Of a DNA stretch of 64,000 nt, positions 1-9,078 are shown one piece after another (position 1 is the stretch's first letter; the number at the start of each line of letters is the position of its first letter). Source of the stretch: Fervidobacterium gondwanense DSM 13020 (GTDB lineage: Bacteria; Thermotogota; Thermotogae; Thermotogales; Fervidobacteriaceae); contig NZ_FRDJ01000001.1 of NCBI RefSeq assembly GCF_900143265.1, forward strand, positions 62,001 through 126,000, written 5' to 3'. Under the pieces are notes generated by a model. The model made no database searches. It was given only the letters and a program-made list of their open reading frames with translations, and had not been told where the DNA came from. Both the position numbers and the translations under genes were made by a program.

Positions 1-2
1 TT

Positions 3-383
3 GTTGCGAAGATACTCGCAACTCAAAAGATGATGAAGACTACAATAACGCTTTACGCTTACTATGATCCGAAGAACCCGTCGGTTAAAACGTTCAGCTT
101 TTCGGAGCCTAATTTGGTGATCCTTGACAACAACTTCATAATACCGCACTTCGAGATGATGCTGAAAATGCCTCATCCGAAGTTCCAGATCCTCATCCCG
201 CAAGCTCTCTTCAATCCATCGAAAACTGAGAAGGCTTCGGGCATCGCTGAACTCAAACGGTTGGAAAAAGATATTTACGTGCTGAGCTACGAAGGTACTG
301 ATATAAAGATAATAACTGATAAAGATGGCATAGTGAAGATGGAATATTCCAACGGCATCACTGTTGAAAGGGTGAAGAAATAA
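3..383 (+). CDS. Hypothetical protein, C-terminal part (cut by window start)
   Basis: The reading frame is open from the first bases of the window to a TAA at 381, so the gene begins outside. An ATG-ATG pair at 30 could be read as a start but has no ribosome binding site, and the coding-like frame continues upstream of it. About 126 residues are visible; they alternate hydrophobic and charged residues as in a small beta-rich domain, with no membrane segment and no motif I recognise. It lies just upstream of rsmA and may be co-transcribed. I do not recognise the family. Confidence 0.6.
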   Translation, partial: VAKILATQKMMKTTITLYAYYDPKNPSVKTFSFSEPNLVILDNNFIIPHFEMMLKMPHPKFQILIPQALFNPSKTEKASGIAELKRLEKDIYVLSYEGTDIKIITDKDGIVKMEYSNGITVERVKK

Positions 384-401
384 CTGAAAACATCTGACTA
401 C

Positions 402-1196
402 TTGAAAAAGTACGGAGTAACGCTTAAAAAATCGCTCGGGCAAAACTTCTTGTCGAACGAAACATTCGCCGAAAAGATCGTTCAGCTGTCGGAAATCGAG
501 AAAACGGATACCGTCCTTGAAATAGGAGCTGGAGCTGGAACATTAACGGTTGCACTTGCACAAACAGGTGCAACTATTTTTGCTATTGAAATAGATGAGA
601 GGATGCGACCAATACTCCAAGAAAGATTACTCACATACGAAAACGTCCACCTCATATTTTCAGACTTTCTCGCGTTAGATACATCTTTCTTGCCTGATGG
701 CTATAAATGCGTCTCGAACATCCCGTACTACATTACAGCGCCGATACTCAAAAAATTACTCTTCACAAATTTCAAATTCCTCACAATCATGATGCAAAAA
801 GAAGTTGGCGAGAGATTGCTTGAAAAACCCGGTAGCTCAAACCGCGGATTTCTAACTGTCGTGCTCCAAACCGTCGCAAACGTACAAAAGGTGCTTACAG
901 TTCCAAAGAGCGCTTTTGTGCCGAATCCAGATGTCGACAGCGTTGTACTGAAAATGACAAGAAAAGAACAGTTACCATTTTCAGACAATTATGAACTTGA
1001 ATCTTACTGGAATTTAGTTTCGAACGCATTCTCTCAGAAAAGAAAGACAATCTACAATAATCTAAAGACGTTTATTGACGATAAACAAAAGATAGAGGAA
1101 ATACTCTTAAAAGCAGGTGTTCAGCCGAACGAAAGACCGGAAGGACTGACTGAAGAACAGTTCGTAGCGCTGTGGAGAGAATGGAAAAGAATATAG
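402..1196 (+). CDS. rsmA: 16S rRNA (adenine(1518)-N(6)/adenine(1519)-N(6))-dimethyltransferase
   Basis: RsmA/KsgA dimethylates two adjacent adenines in the 3'-terminal hairpin of 16S rRNA late in 30S assembly, using S-adenosylmethionine. The 264 residues are full length for the family. The N-terminal KKSLGQNFL signature, the SAM-binding motif LEIGAGAGTLT (about residues 40-50), the acidic IEIDE that binds the ribose, the catalytic NIPYY (about 107-111) and the FVPNPDVDS segment are all present. Translation probably begins at the TTG at 402, 18 bases after the previous stop; no strong Shine-Dalgarno is visible, which suggests coupling to the upstream gene. The HAD phosphatase gene follows after 25 bases. 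Confidence 0.95.
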   Translation: MKKYGVTLKKSLGQNFLSNETFAEKIVQLSEIEKTDTVLEIGAGAGTLTVALAQTGATIFAIEIDERMRPILQERLLTYENVHLIFSDFLALDTSFLPDGYKCVSNIPYYITAPILKKLLFTNFKFLTIMMQKEVGERLLEKPGSSNRGFLTVVLQTVANVQKVLTVPKSAFVPNPDVDSVVLKMTRKEQLPFSDNYELESYWNLVSNAFSQKRKTIYNNLKTFIDDKQKIEEILLKAGVQPNERPEGLTEEQFVALWREWKRI

Positions 1197-1221
1197 GTGA
1201 AAATTTTTGGAGGGAAGCAGA

Positions 1222-2025
1222 TTGAAAAGAACATTTGTCTTCGACTTAGACGGCACAGTGCTGAATTCAAAGAACGAATTTCCTCAAGAAACGAAGCGAA
1301 TAGTTTTGAACATACTGGAAAACGGGGATAATGTTGTATTCGCAACTGGAAGAATGCACATCTCCGCAAAAAAACTCTTAGAAAACGTATTTGGAAAAGA
1401 CATTTTCCCCATAATCTCATACAACGGAGCAGTAATATATCTTCCTGAAAAGGGATTTATATTTGAAAAAACGCTCGACATGGAAACCTCATACAGAGTC
1501 ATCGATTTTCTCAGAGAAAGAAACACTCACGTTCAAACCTACGTTGATGACCTGCTGTACAGCGAAAAGGACGATGACGAAATAAAGCTCTACTCAAAAC
1601 ACGCGGATGTACCGTATTACGTGGTCGACGATTTGAAAGCTCTTCCACACCCTCCGATCAAAATATTGGCAGTTGGCGAGGCTGAGAAGCTTGACTTGAT
1701 GATAGAACCACTGAAATCGATAGTCGATGGCAGAGCAAACGTATTCAAGAGCTTTTCCATATTCCTCGACATAGTACCGTCCGATGCTAACAAAGGTATA
1801 GCTTTGCAATTCTTGGCTGAGCATCTCAATTTCGATTTGTCGAAAACAATAGTCTTTGGTGACAATGAAAACGACATATACATGTTCAACGTAGCGGGCA
1901 TGAAGATAGCGGTTGAAAATGCAGTTGAAAAATTGAAAGAGGTGGCTGATTTTGTCAGCAAGTCGAATGAAGAGAACGGTGTTCTTCACGCTTTTAATAC
2001 TCTTTTCCCTGAGTATACACGGTAG
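1222..2025 (+). CDS. Cof-type HAD-IIB phosphatase
   Basis: A haloacid dehalogenase superfamily phosphatase of the Cof subfamily, which usually dephosphorylates sugar phosphates or nucleotides; the substrate cannot be told from sequence. Motif I is FDLDGTVLNS near the N-terminus with the aspartate nucleophile, and motif IV is FGDNENDIYMF about 220 residues on. Between them lies a cap of the IIB type, and DANKGIAL carries the motif III lysine. Length is about 267 residues, normal for the family. I place the start at the TTG at 1222 because GGAGGG lies 7 bases upstream; the TTG at 1207 would sit on top of that site. Its 3' end overlaps the next gene by about 70 bases. Confidence 0.85.
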   Translation: MKRTFVFDLDGTVLNSKNEFPQETKRIVLNILENGDNVVFATGRMHISAKKLLENVFGKDIFPIISYNGAVIYLPEKGFIFEKTLDMETSYRVIDFLRERNTHVQTYVDDLLYSEKDDDEIKLYSKHADVPYYVVDDLKALPHPPIKILAVGEAEKLDLMIEPLKSIVDGRANVFKSFSIFLDIVPSDANKGIALQFLAEHLNFDLSKTIVFGDNENDIYMFNVAGMKIAVENAVEKLKEVADFVSKSNEENGVLHAFNTLFPEYTR

Positions 2026-2698
2026 GAATTTCCTGTGTACAAATAGATTGGAAGATTTCCTGAAAGACGTGAGCCTACTCACGCTCGGAAGTCTCGGGAA
2101 CACTTCGTTAGCCCAAGAAGTTGGGCAGTATGTAGGAAGTGTTGCAAAACAAGATGGTTACAGCTACTATCTTATTGGACCACTCGACACACTGAGTGTT
2201 GATGACAACGACTATTTCTACCGAGTGAATAAATCGCCATTCATAACCGCTGACATATACGAAAAATTCGCAACTGGGCTTGGCAACGCAGGGATAATAC
2301 CCGTATTCGACGGCAGAGGGAAAATCGACACAAACCTCGTCTCTTCCTTGGTAACACGAAAACTCACATATCCCGTCCTTGTCGAAGACGAAGGAAAGGC
2401 GAATTTGTTGCGCGCATTGGGATACAAGGCGGTATTCATTGTCGAAGAAAACGGCGAGTACAAATTTCTCAATAGTATTCCCGTGAGCTTGTACTGGAAA
2501 ATCCCTGTTCAGAACCCTGAAGAGCTCCGGAAAAAAGTGTTACTGAACTCAATAATATACCTTGGACCGGGCGAGGTACAAATCAGAAAATCGTTCGTAA
2601 CGTCCGGCGTTGTTGTCTTTTCAGATGAGGAATTTGTAATCTCAGAAGCTAAAAAGGCACTTGAAAAAAGAACAGCACCCGGTAGGGTGCCGTGGTGA
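1952..2698 (+). CDS. Exported protein, possibly a degenerate GH3 N-terminal-like domain
   Basis: About 248 residues with a typical signal peptide: MKRT followed by a hydrophobic stretch ending near SIHG. The TTG at 1952 has AAAGAGGTGG ending 7 bases upstream, while the ATG at 1967 lacks a well placed site. The order 'LIGPLDTLSVDD', 'FITADIYEKFATGLGNAGI' and 'FDGRGKIDTN' resembles the barrel of family 3 glycoside hydrolases (NagZ type), where the corresponding segments are the PxxDV, the SxxP..A..F..GL and the KHFPGHG regions; here the KHFPGHG motif has become FDGRGK. If the relation is real, the catalytic residues are lost. That is a by-eye similarity only. The gene overlaps the HAD phosphatase gene upstream, so the two are probably translated together. 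Confidence 0.55.
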   Translation: MSASRMKRTVFFTLLILFSLSIHGRNFLCTNRLEDFLKDVSLLTLGSLGNTSLAQEVGQYVGSVAKQDGYSYYLIGPLDTLSVDDNDYFYRVNKSPFITADIYEKFATGLGNAGIIPVFDGRGKIDTNLVSSLVTRKLTYPVLVEDEGKANLLRALGYKAVFIVEENGEYKFLNSIPVSLYWKIPVQNPEELRKKVLLNSIIYLGPGEVQIRKSFVTSGVVVFSDEEFVISEAKKALEKRTAPGRVPW

Positions 2699-2712
2699 AT
2701 TAGTTTTTCTCG

Positions 2713-3855
2713 TTATCTTATATTGTCTATAACATACTCTATCGCACAGATGCTTGCACCGACTAAGTTTGAGCTGATATCTCGAAAGATGGAAGGCATG
2801 ATGATGACTTTGGACGCAGCAGGTTTCAAAGCCTTCTTCCTGACAACAGAAATCAACTGCCGATAGAAATACTCAGGCATTCCTATAATCTCCCCGCCGA
2901 GTACTATAGCTTCTGCATTCACCGCGTTGATGATATTCACTATACCCTCACCAAGATTAGTAGCCATGTCGAGCAATATCTGTCTTGCTTCAGGCATCTT
3001 TGACAAGCTCTTAAAATCGGTGATTTGATGGTTTTTCAGTTCTTTTCTTGCTCTTCCCAAAGCGTATCTGATGGACGAGTACAGCTCCCAGCAGCCTGTC
3101 TTCCCGCAGTGGCAGGATTTATCGGAGTTAATATCCATCGTCATGTGTCCAAACTCGCCAGCCGAAAAGAACTTACCTCGGAAGAGCTTGCCGTTCAGCA
3201 TAACCCCAGTACCTACACCTTCTCTTACCAGAACGAAGACTATGTCGTTCACATTGGACAAAGCCTTCGAATAATACTTTTCAGCGAGGACCGAAAGATT
3301 CGCCTCGTTGTCCGCCATTATCGGCACTTCGATATCCAAGTACTTACCAATCTCTACATCACGCCATTCCAAATTAGGCGCGGTAATTATTATACCCTTA
3401 TCTGTATCGACGATACCTGGAATAGAAAGTACGACAAGCGATATATCGAACAGCTTCTTCAAATTGTGATAGTAATACTTCACTTTCTCAAAGAATTTTG
3501 AATAATCCTTTGGTGTCTTGAAAGTTTCAATAACCTTTATCGTTCCGTCGTAAAACCCGAGCGCAGCTGTTGAGTACGTAACGCCGACATCGAAGAGCAG
3601 GGCGATATGATAATCAGGATTTACCTTAAGCGATATCTTCTTTCTACCTGGAGAATCGCTCACCATAACACCCGCTTCGAAGATATGCCCTTCGGCTATG
3701 AGCTCGTTGACCAGCCTTGTGACACTGCTTGCCTTCAAGCCGGTCACTTCTGAGATGTCGTTCCTCGATATCGGCTTTCTTCTATGAAGGAGTCTCAGGA
3801 TGATCTTCTTGTTCAGGATCTTTATATTACTGCTGTCGTACTTGCTGATCGACAA
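2713..3855 (-). CDS. ROK-family transcriptional regulator of the xylose operon (XylR type)
   Basis: A 380-residue ROK repressor. The N-terminal 70 residues form a winged helix-turn-helix (RNDISEVTGLKASSVTRLVN), and the rest is the ROK sugar-kinase-like fold with DVGVTYSTAA, GVGTGVMLNG, AGEFGHMT and the zinc-binding CHCGKTGC. The start is the TTG at 3855, with GAGGTGAT spaced 6 bases upstream. It is the last gene of an operon that contains xylA, xylB and a xylo-oligosaccharide transporter, so xylose or a xylo-oligosaccharide is the likely inducer. This is inferred from context; Thermotogales ROK repressors are known to control sugar operons in this way. The downstream neighbour is convergent, only 14 bases away. 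Confidence 0.87.
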   Translation of the reverse strand: MSISKYDSSNIKILNKKIILRLLHRRKPISRNDISEVTGLKASSVTRLVNELIAEGHIFEAGVMVSDSPGRKKISLKVNPDYHIALLFDVGVTYSTAALGFYDGTIKVIETFKTPKDYSKFFEKVKYYYHNLKKLFDISLVVLSIPGIVDTDKGIIITAPNLEWRDVEIGKYLDIEVPIMADNEANLSVLAEKYYSKALSNVNDIVFVLVREGVGTGVMLNGKLFRGKFFSAGEFGHMTMDINSDKSCHCGKTGCWELYSSIRYALGRARKELKNHQITDFKSLSKMPEARQILLDMATNLGEGIVNIINAVNAEAIVLGGEIIGMPEYFYRQLISVVRKKALKPAASKVIIMPSIFRDISSNLVGASICAIEYVIDNIR

Positions 3856-3886
3856 AGGTTATCACCTCGTTGTGTTTTCTGTTAGG

Positions 3887-5383
3887 TTATTCGTATGATC
3901 TTGCCACACTTTCGAACGCACCTTTCAATGAATGATAAAGCGATTTGAAAATCTCATAATTGCGCTCGTAAATCTCGTGCCTCTCCTTGTTAGGTTCTGT
4001 GCTATCTGTAATAGAAATCCACTCCTTAGCTACCTTATCGGGCGCATTCCCACTTACAGCTGAGTACGCAAGAATAGCCGCACCGTAAGCTCCGCCTTCT
4101 TTACTTGAAACTTTAACGAGTCTTTTTCCAATAACATCAGCGATTATCTGCGTCCAGACCTTGCTCTTTGACCCACCGCCCGTAATCCTAAACTCTTTTA
4201 CGTTCGCTGATGGTATATGCACGTAGCAATCTTTCAATCCGTACGCAACGCCTTCATATATAGCTTTGTAAATCTCAAAACGGTTGTGCGCCGAACTCAA
4301 GCCGAAGAGCACACCCCTTGCATTTGGGTCTCTGTGCGGTGTGCGTTCCCCGTTAAGGTATGGCAAAAAGAAAAGGCCACGCGCCCCGGCGGGCACTCTA
4401 TCAACCTCACTATTAATAATATCATAATCTCTGAAATCTGTGATATCGTTGAACCAGTCTAAGGAATTCGTAGCAGACAGCATAACTCCCATGTAGTAAT
4501 TGACACCATCGACTACGTGTGCAAAGACGTGAACCCTACCTTCTTCATCCGGCTTTGCCGTAGGTGTTGGAACAAGCACAGTTCCAGAAGTTCCAACACT
4601 CACCATCGCCGTATCATAATCCGTAACACCTACACCCAGCGCTGCACAAGCGTTGTCTGCACCACCTGGCACTACTATAATCTCTTCATCCAACCCCAAC
4701 TCATAGGCTGTTTCAGGCGTAATCTTGCCAACGATACTGTTTGATTTCTTGATTTCAGGAAGCTGTTCTACTTTTAAGTTAAGAATCTCCAAAATCTCAT
4801 TATTCCATTCCCTTTTTCTTATATCGTATATCGCCGTTCCGGAGGCATCGGAATGCTCAGTTGAATACACATTCGTCAATTTGAAATTTATAAAATCCTT
4901 CGGAAGCATGAACATGTGTGATTTTGTAAAAACCTCCGGGTAATTTCTCGAGAGCCACAATATCTTCCCAGCTGTGAATCCTGTCAATATAGGGTTGCCT
5001 GTAATCTCTATAGCCTTGTGCTCCCCGCCAAGCTTTTGTGTTATCTCATCGCACTCTTTACCTGTTCTCTGATCGCACCAGAGTATCGAATTAAAGAGCG
5101 GCTCGCCCGATTTATCCACCGCAACGAGGCTGTGCATCTGCCCACTTGTGGAAATCGCACTGATTCTAATGCCGTGCTCTCTGGCATATGTCGAGAGGCT
5201 TTTCAATACAACCTTAACACCATTCCACCACTCGTTCGGATCTTCTTCTGCCCAACCTGGTTTTGGAGATATCAGCTTCAGAGGGTAATCTGATTTAGTC
5301 AATATATTACCGTCTTCATCTACCAAGATTCCCTTAATTGCGGTGGTGCCGACATCAAGCCCAACGACGCATATCTTGCTCAC
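3887..5383 (-). CDS. xylB: Xylulokinase
   Basis: An FGGY-family kinase that phosphorylates D-xylulose to xylulose 5-phosphate, the entry point to the pentose phosphate pathway. The ATP-binding GLDVGTTAIKG is at the N-terminus; QMHSLVAVD and the C-terminal GGGSKSKVWTQIIADV are typical of xylulokinases. About 498 residues, full length. The longest frame starts at 5410, but a perfect GGAGGT lies inside that extension, 6 bases before a GTG at 5383, so I use the GTG; this leaves a 4-base gap after xylA instead of an overlap. It is encoded between xylose isomerase and the ROK regulator, which fixes the substrate as xylulose with good confidence. Confidence 0.94.
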   Translation of the reverse strand: MSKICVVGLDVGTTAIKGILVDEDGNILTKSDYPLKLISPKPGWAEEDPNEWWNGVKVVLKSLSTYAREHGIRISAISTSGQMHSLVAVDKSGEPLFNSILWCDQRTGKECDEITQKLGGEHKAIEITGNPILTGFTAGKILWLSRNYPEVFTKSHMFMLPKDFINFKLTNVYSTEHSDASGTAIYDIRKREWNNEILEILNLKVEQLPEIKKSNSIVGKITPETAYELGLDEEIIVVPGGADNACAALGVGVTDYDTAMVSVGTSGTVLVPTPTAKPDEEGRVHVFAHVVDGVNYYMGVMLSATNSLDWFNDITDFRDYDIINSEVDRVPAGARGLFFLPYLNGERTPHRDPNARGVLFGLSSAHNRFEIYKAIYEGVAYGLKDCYVHIPSANVKEFRITGGGSKSKVWTQIIADVIGKRLVKVSSKEGGAYGAAILAYSAVSGNAPDKVAKEWISITDSTEPNKERHEIYERNYEIFKSLYHSLKGAFESVARSYE

Positions 5384-5387
5384 AGTA

Positions 5388-6689
5388 TTACCTCCCGCCG
5401 AATATGACATCGTTAATTACCATCTCAAGCAATTCTTGCTTGAGAGATTTGACTCTCACATCGGTTAAATCCTCAACGTAGGAAGACAGCTCATCAAGAG
5501 TTGTTTTGCCTTCCAGAATCTTCATTCCGATTTCAGAATTATACTCCGAATACCTCTCTTCTATCATCGGTTTTACCTTTTCTCTCAATTTCACTGCAAG
5601 CTTTAAACCGAGTGCAAACGCATCCATGCTGCTAACGTGTGCGTAAACGATGTCTTCCGGATCAATGGAAGCGCGCCTTACCTTTGCATCGAAATTGAAT
5701 CCGCAATCCAAACCGTTGTTTTCAAGAACTTCATACATTGCAAAAGTTGTTTCGTACACATCAGTTGGGAACTGATCTGTATCCCAGCCAAGCAGCAAAT
5801 CTCCGCGGTTAGCATCTATACTGCCGAGTTTCCCATTCAGCCTTGCAACTCTAAGTTCATGGGCAAAAGTATGCCCTGCAAGTGTTGCGTGGTTAGCCTC
5901 TATGTTCAGCTTGAAATGCTCGAACAAATTGTGCTTTTTCAAGAAATACAGAACAGTTGATGCATCGAAATCGTACTGGTGCTTTGTCGGTTCTTTCGGC
6001 TTTGGTTCTATCATAAGAACTCCATTGAATCCTATCCTTTCTTTATACTCAACAACCATCTCCAAGAACCTTGCAAACAGCTTTTCCTCTAACGCACTAT
6101 CTGTAAGCAACAAATTGTCGTACCCTTCTCTGCCGCCCCACAGAACATATCCAAGACCTCCCAATTCCTTTGTCACATCGAGCATCTTTTTCACCTGACT
6201 TGCTGCATACGAAAATACAAGAGGATTTGGCGAAGTTGCTGCTCCCTGCGCATAGCGTGGATGCGAGAAAAGATTCGCAGTACCCCACAACAACTTTACG
6301 TTGCTCGATTTCATATATTCTTTTATCTTCTCAACGACCTTGTCGAGAATCTTGTTAGATTCTCTTAGAGTTAAACCTTCGTGCGCCAAGTCCCTATCGT
6401 GAAACGTGAAATACTCGACGCCCGTCTTTTCGCAGAACTCGAACAAGGCATCTACCTTTGCAAACGCAGTGTCCATCGGATCTTTCTTAAACCAGGGTCT
6501 TTCAAACGTTGCAGAACCGAATGGGTCTTCTCCCCTGCTGTTGAATGTATGCCAATAAGCGACTGCGAACCTGAACCAATCTCTCATCTTCTTGCCAGCG
6601 ATTTCTTCCTCTGGATTGTAAAATTTGTAAGCTAAAAGATTCTTTGAACTTGGACCTTCGTAGACAACTTTTTCAACATTGAAGTACAT
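5388..6689 (-). CDS. xylA: Xylose isomerase
   Basis: Converts D-xylose to D-xylulose in the cytoplasm with two divalent metals. About 433 residues with the long N-terminal extension of class II enzymes, as in Thermotoga. Visible signatures are the catalytic histidine region FTFHDRDLAHEG, the metal-binding MIEPKPKEP and NIEANHATLAGHTF, and the C-terminal NRGDLLLGWDTDQFP. The start at the ATG 6689 follows GGAGGTG by 6 bases; the TTG at 6704 overlaps this site. It lies 34 bases after the GH3 glycosidase gene and 4 bases before xylB. Confidence 0.96.
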   Translation of the reverse strand: MYFNVEKVVYEGPSSKNLLAYKFYNPEEEIAGKKMRDWFRFAVAYWHTFNSRGEDPFGSATFERPWFKKDPMDTAFAKVDALFEFCEKTGVEYFTFHDRDLAHEGLTLRESNKILDKVVEKIKEYMKSSNVKLLWGTANLFSHPRYAQGAATSPNPLVFSYAASQVKKMLDVTKELGGLGYVLWGGREGYDNLLLTDSALEEKLFARFLEMVVEYKERIGFNGVLMIEPKPKEPTKHQYDFDASTVLYFLKKHNLFEHFKLNIEANHATLAGHTFAHELRVARLNGKLGSIDANRGDLLLGWDTDQFPTDVYETTFAMYEVLENNGLDCGFNFDAKVRRASIDPEDIVYAHVSSMDAFALGLKLAVKLREKVKPMIEERYSEYNSEIGMKILEGKTTLDELSSYVEDLTDVRVKSLKQELLEMVINDVIFGGR

Positions 6690-6723
6690 ACACTTCACCT
6701 CCAATAGATATGATCAAAAATAA

Positions 6724-9051
6724 TTAGAAAGTGTAAACTTTTGTAAAGAATACTCTATCTTCAAATACCTCTCTTCTCATTCCATCTACCTCAAAACTTC
6801 CTTTAAGCCTTATATCATCCGAAGAACTTCCAATCATGACGTTGTAAACCCCAGGCTCAACGCAGAGCTTCATATCGCGTCCGTAGAACGCGAGCACGTC
6901 CGTGTGGAGATTGAACAAAACTTTCCTCTTTTCGCCAGGTTTCAAATTCACCTTCGCAAAACCTTTCAGTTCCTTAACTGGCCGAGTTACTGAGGCACAT
7001 TCTCTTCCGATGTAAAGCTGCACAACCTCTTCGCCTTCAACTTCACCAGTGTTCTCCACATAAAGTGAAATTTCGACGCTTCCTGCCATTGGCACTTTTG
7101 ATGGAGAGATTTCTAACCCGCTGTAATCGAAATTAGTATACGAAAGTCCGTGACCGAACGGGAATAGTGGTTTGACACTCTCGTCAACGTAGTCACCATG
7201 CCAACTGGACCTTCCGCCAGACGGTTTGAAGTAGTGGAAGAGCGGAATCTGACCAGCACTTCTCGGGAAAGTCATTGGAAGTTTACCGGATGGATTGACT
7301 TTGCCGTAAAGCACATCGACTATTGCCTTTGCACCAATCTCACCTGGCAACCACGCCTCAACAATAGCAGAAACCTTGTCTACAACCCTGGTTAAAGAAT
7401 AAGGTCTGCCATTCAGCAAAGCGAGCACCACAGGCTTGCCAACCTTTGAAACCTCAATGATAAGTTCTTCCTGAACTCCGGGCAACTTCAAATTCGCGCT
7501 GTCCCTCGACTCACCCGTTGTGCAATCCATGGTCAAACCTGACCTATCACCAACTACAACTATCGCCACATCGCTATTCTCGACTGCTTTGAGCGCCTCG
7601 TTGAACCCTTCTTTCGAATCTCCCAAGACATCGCAACCTTTCGCGTATGTGAATTGAACACTTTCTTCTTTGAGCAACATCTCTATACTCTTGATCTTGT
7701 TCATGCTCTCCTCAACCGATTTCTTCACGCTTGAAAGATTGAACTTAGGCGCATCAAAAGCCAAGTTAACGTTCTCGAGCATTATTTTTATATGTGCTAA
7801 GTACATGTAATCACCGAGCATGTTCCTGACATCCGCCGCATTTGGTCCTATGAGTGCTACTTTCATATCTTTTTTCAATGGCAAGATACCGTCGTTCTTA
7901 AGGAGCACTATTGACTTTCTTGCAACTTCAAGAGCAAGCTCTGTGTTTTTTACAACCTTCGCTTTTGAAGGTTCTACGTACGGTTTATCGAACAAGCCCA
8001 ATTTAAATTTCATCTTCAAAATCCTTCTAACAGTTTGATCTAACAACTTTTCCGGAATAACCCCGCTTTTCACCAGGTCTAAGACATGTGCATAGCAATC
8101 GGTATTTGGTAATTCCACATCTATTCCCGCTTCAAGGGCGTATTTTGCTGCTTCGGCTTTATCCCTTGCTAATTTGTGATGTTCGTGGATCAACTTCACC
8201 GAGAAATAATCAGAGACAACGAGTCCATCAAATCCCCATTCTTTCCTCAGCACATCTGTTAAAAGCTCTCTGGAGGCGGCAAGAGGCACTCCGTCTATCT
8301 CGCTGTACGAATTCATAACAGAACCAACCTTCGCTACTTTCACGGCAGCTTCGAATGGGAACATGAAGATCTCTCTCAACTCGCGTGGCGGAATGTTAGT
8401 TGGAGCCCAGTTCCGCCCTCCTTCAGACGCGCTGTAACCGACAAAGTGCTTTGTAGTGGCAATGACTCCGTCTTTCAAGTCTTCTCCCTGCAGACCTTCG
8501 ACATAAGCACACCCCATACTTGCGACAAGATAAGGCGACTCTCCGAATGTTTCCTCAACCCTTCCCCATCTTGGGTCCCTTGCAACGTCAAGTACAGGAG
8601 CGAGCCCTTGGTGAATTCCCATATTCCTCATCTCTTGCCTTATCACTTTCGTAACTTCCTTTACCAGTTCAGGCTCCCACGTACTCGCCATCGCGATAGG
8701 CACAGGAAAATTCGAACCGTTGAGTCCCATATATCCAGTTAGGCATTCTTCGTGCATTAATGCTGGTATTCCAAGTCTCGTATTTTCTATCAAGAATTTC
8801 TGTACTTTATTGTCGAATTGAGCAACTTCTTCGGGTTGAAAGTTTGTTGCTCCACCCGGTCTTGAGATTTGACCTATGCCGTCCTTCAACAGCTCAAATG
8901 CTTTCCCTTCATCGAAATTCCCGTTCTCGTCGAGTAATTGATAACTCCAAACAGAACCGAGCTGGCTAACCTTTTCTTCCAGCGTCATTCTCGAAAGCAG
9001 GTCCTCAACTCTCAATTCAATAGGCTTAGAAGAATCCTTATATATCTCCAT
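6724..9051 (-). CDS. Family 3 glycoside hydrolase, beta-xylosidase/beta-glucosidase
   Basis: A 775-residue GH3 enzyme without a signal peptide, so it should act in the cytoplasm on imported oligosaccharides. The barrel domain carries LAPVLDVARDPRWGR, TKHFVGYSASEGG and the nucleophile aspartate in VVSDYFS. It is followed by the alpha/beta sandwich domain (TTGESRDSANL holds the usual acid/base glutamate region) and a C-terminal fibronectin-like domain (about residues 660-750, beginning near PFGHGLSYTNF). Context with xylA and xylB argues for beta-xylosidase activity on xylobiose or xylotriose; GH3 enzymes often also cleave beta-glucosides, so the exact substrate is not settled. Start: ATG at 9051 after GGGGGAG with 6-base spacing. 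Confidence 0.92.
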   Translation of the reverse strand: MEIYKDSSKPIELRVEDLLSRMTLEEKVSQLGSVWSYQLLDENGNFDEGKAFELLKDGIGQISRPGGATNFQPEEVAQFDNKVQKFLIENTRLGIPALMHEECLTGYMGLNGSNFPVPIAMASTWEPELVKEVTKVIRQEMRNMGIHQGLAPVLDVARDPRWGRVEETFGESPYLVASMGCAYVEGLQGEDLKDGVIATTKHFVGYSASEGGRNWAPTNIPPRELREIFMFPFEAAVKVAKVGSVMNSYSEIDGVPLAASRELLTDVLRKEWGFDGLVVSDYFSVKLIHEHHKLARDKAEAAKYALEAGIDVELPNTDCYAHVLDLVKSGVIPEKLLDQTVRRILKMKFKLGLFDKPYVEPSKAKVVKNTELALEVARKSIVLLKNDGILPLKKDMKVALIGPNAADVRNMLGDYMYLAHIKIMLENVNLAFDAPKFNLSSVKKSVEESMNKIKSIEMLLKEESVQFTYAKGCDVLGDSKEGFNEALKAVENSDVAIVVVGDRSGLTMDCTTGESRDSANLKLPGVQEELIIEVSKVGKPVVLALLNGRPYSLTRVVDKVSAIVEAWLPGEIGAKAIVDVLYGKVNPSGKLPMTFPRSAGQIPLFHYFKPSGGRSSWHGDYVDESVKPLFPFGHGLSYTNFDYSGLEISPSKVPMAGSVEISLYVENTGEVEGEEVVQLYIGRECASVTRPVKELKGFAKVNLKPGEKRKVLFNLHTDVLAFYGRDMKLCVEPGVYNVMIGSSSDDIRLKGSFEVDGMRREVFEDRVFFTKVYTF

Positions 9052-9078
9052 AGCGCTCTCCCCCAATCTTTATCAAAA

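Noticed and set aside
728-988. Antisense ORF inside rsmA, and similar long minus or plus shadows elsewhere
   Set aside because: They mirror real genes in another frame, lack ribosome binding sites and have unnatural composition.
2675-2690. GCACCC-GGTA-GGGTGC hairpin near the end of the exported protein gene as terminator
   Set aside because: It lies inside the coding sequence, and the T-rich stretch begins only about 14 bases after the stem; too weak to call a terminator.
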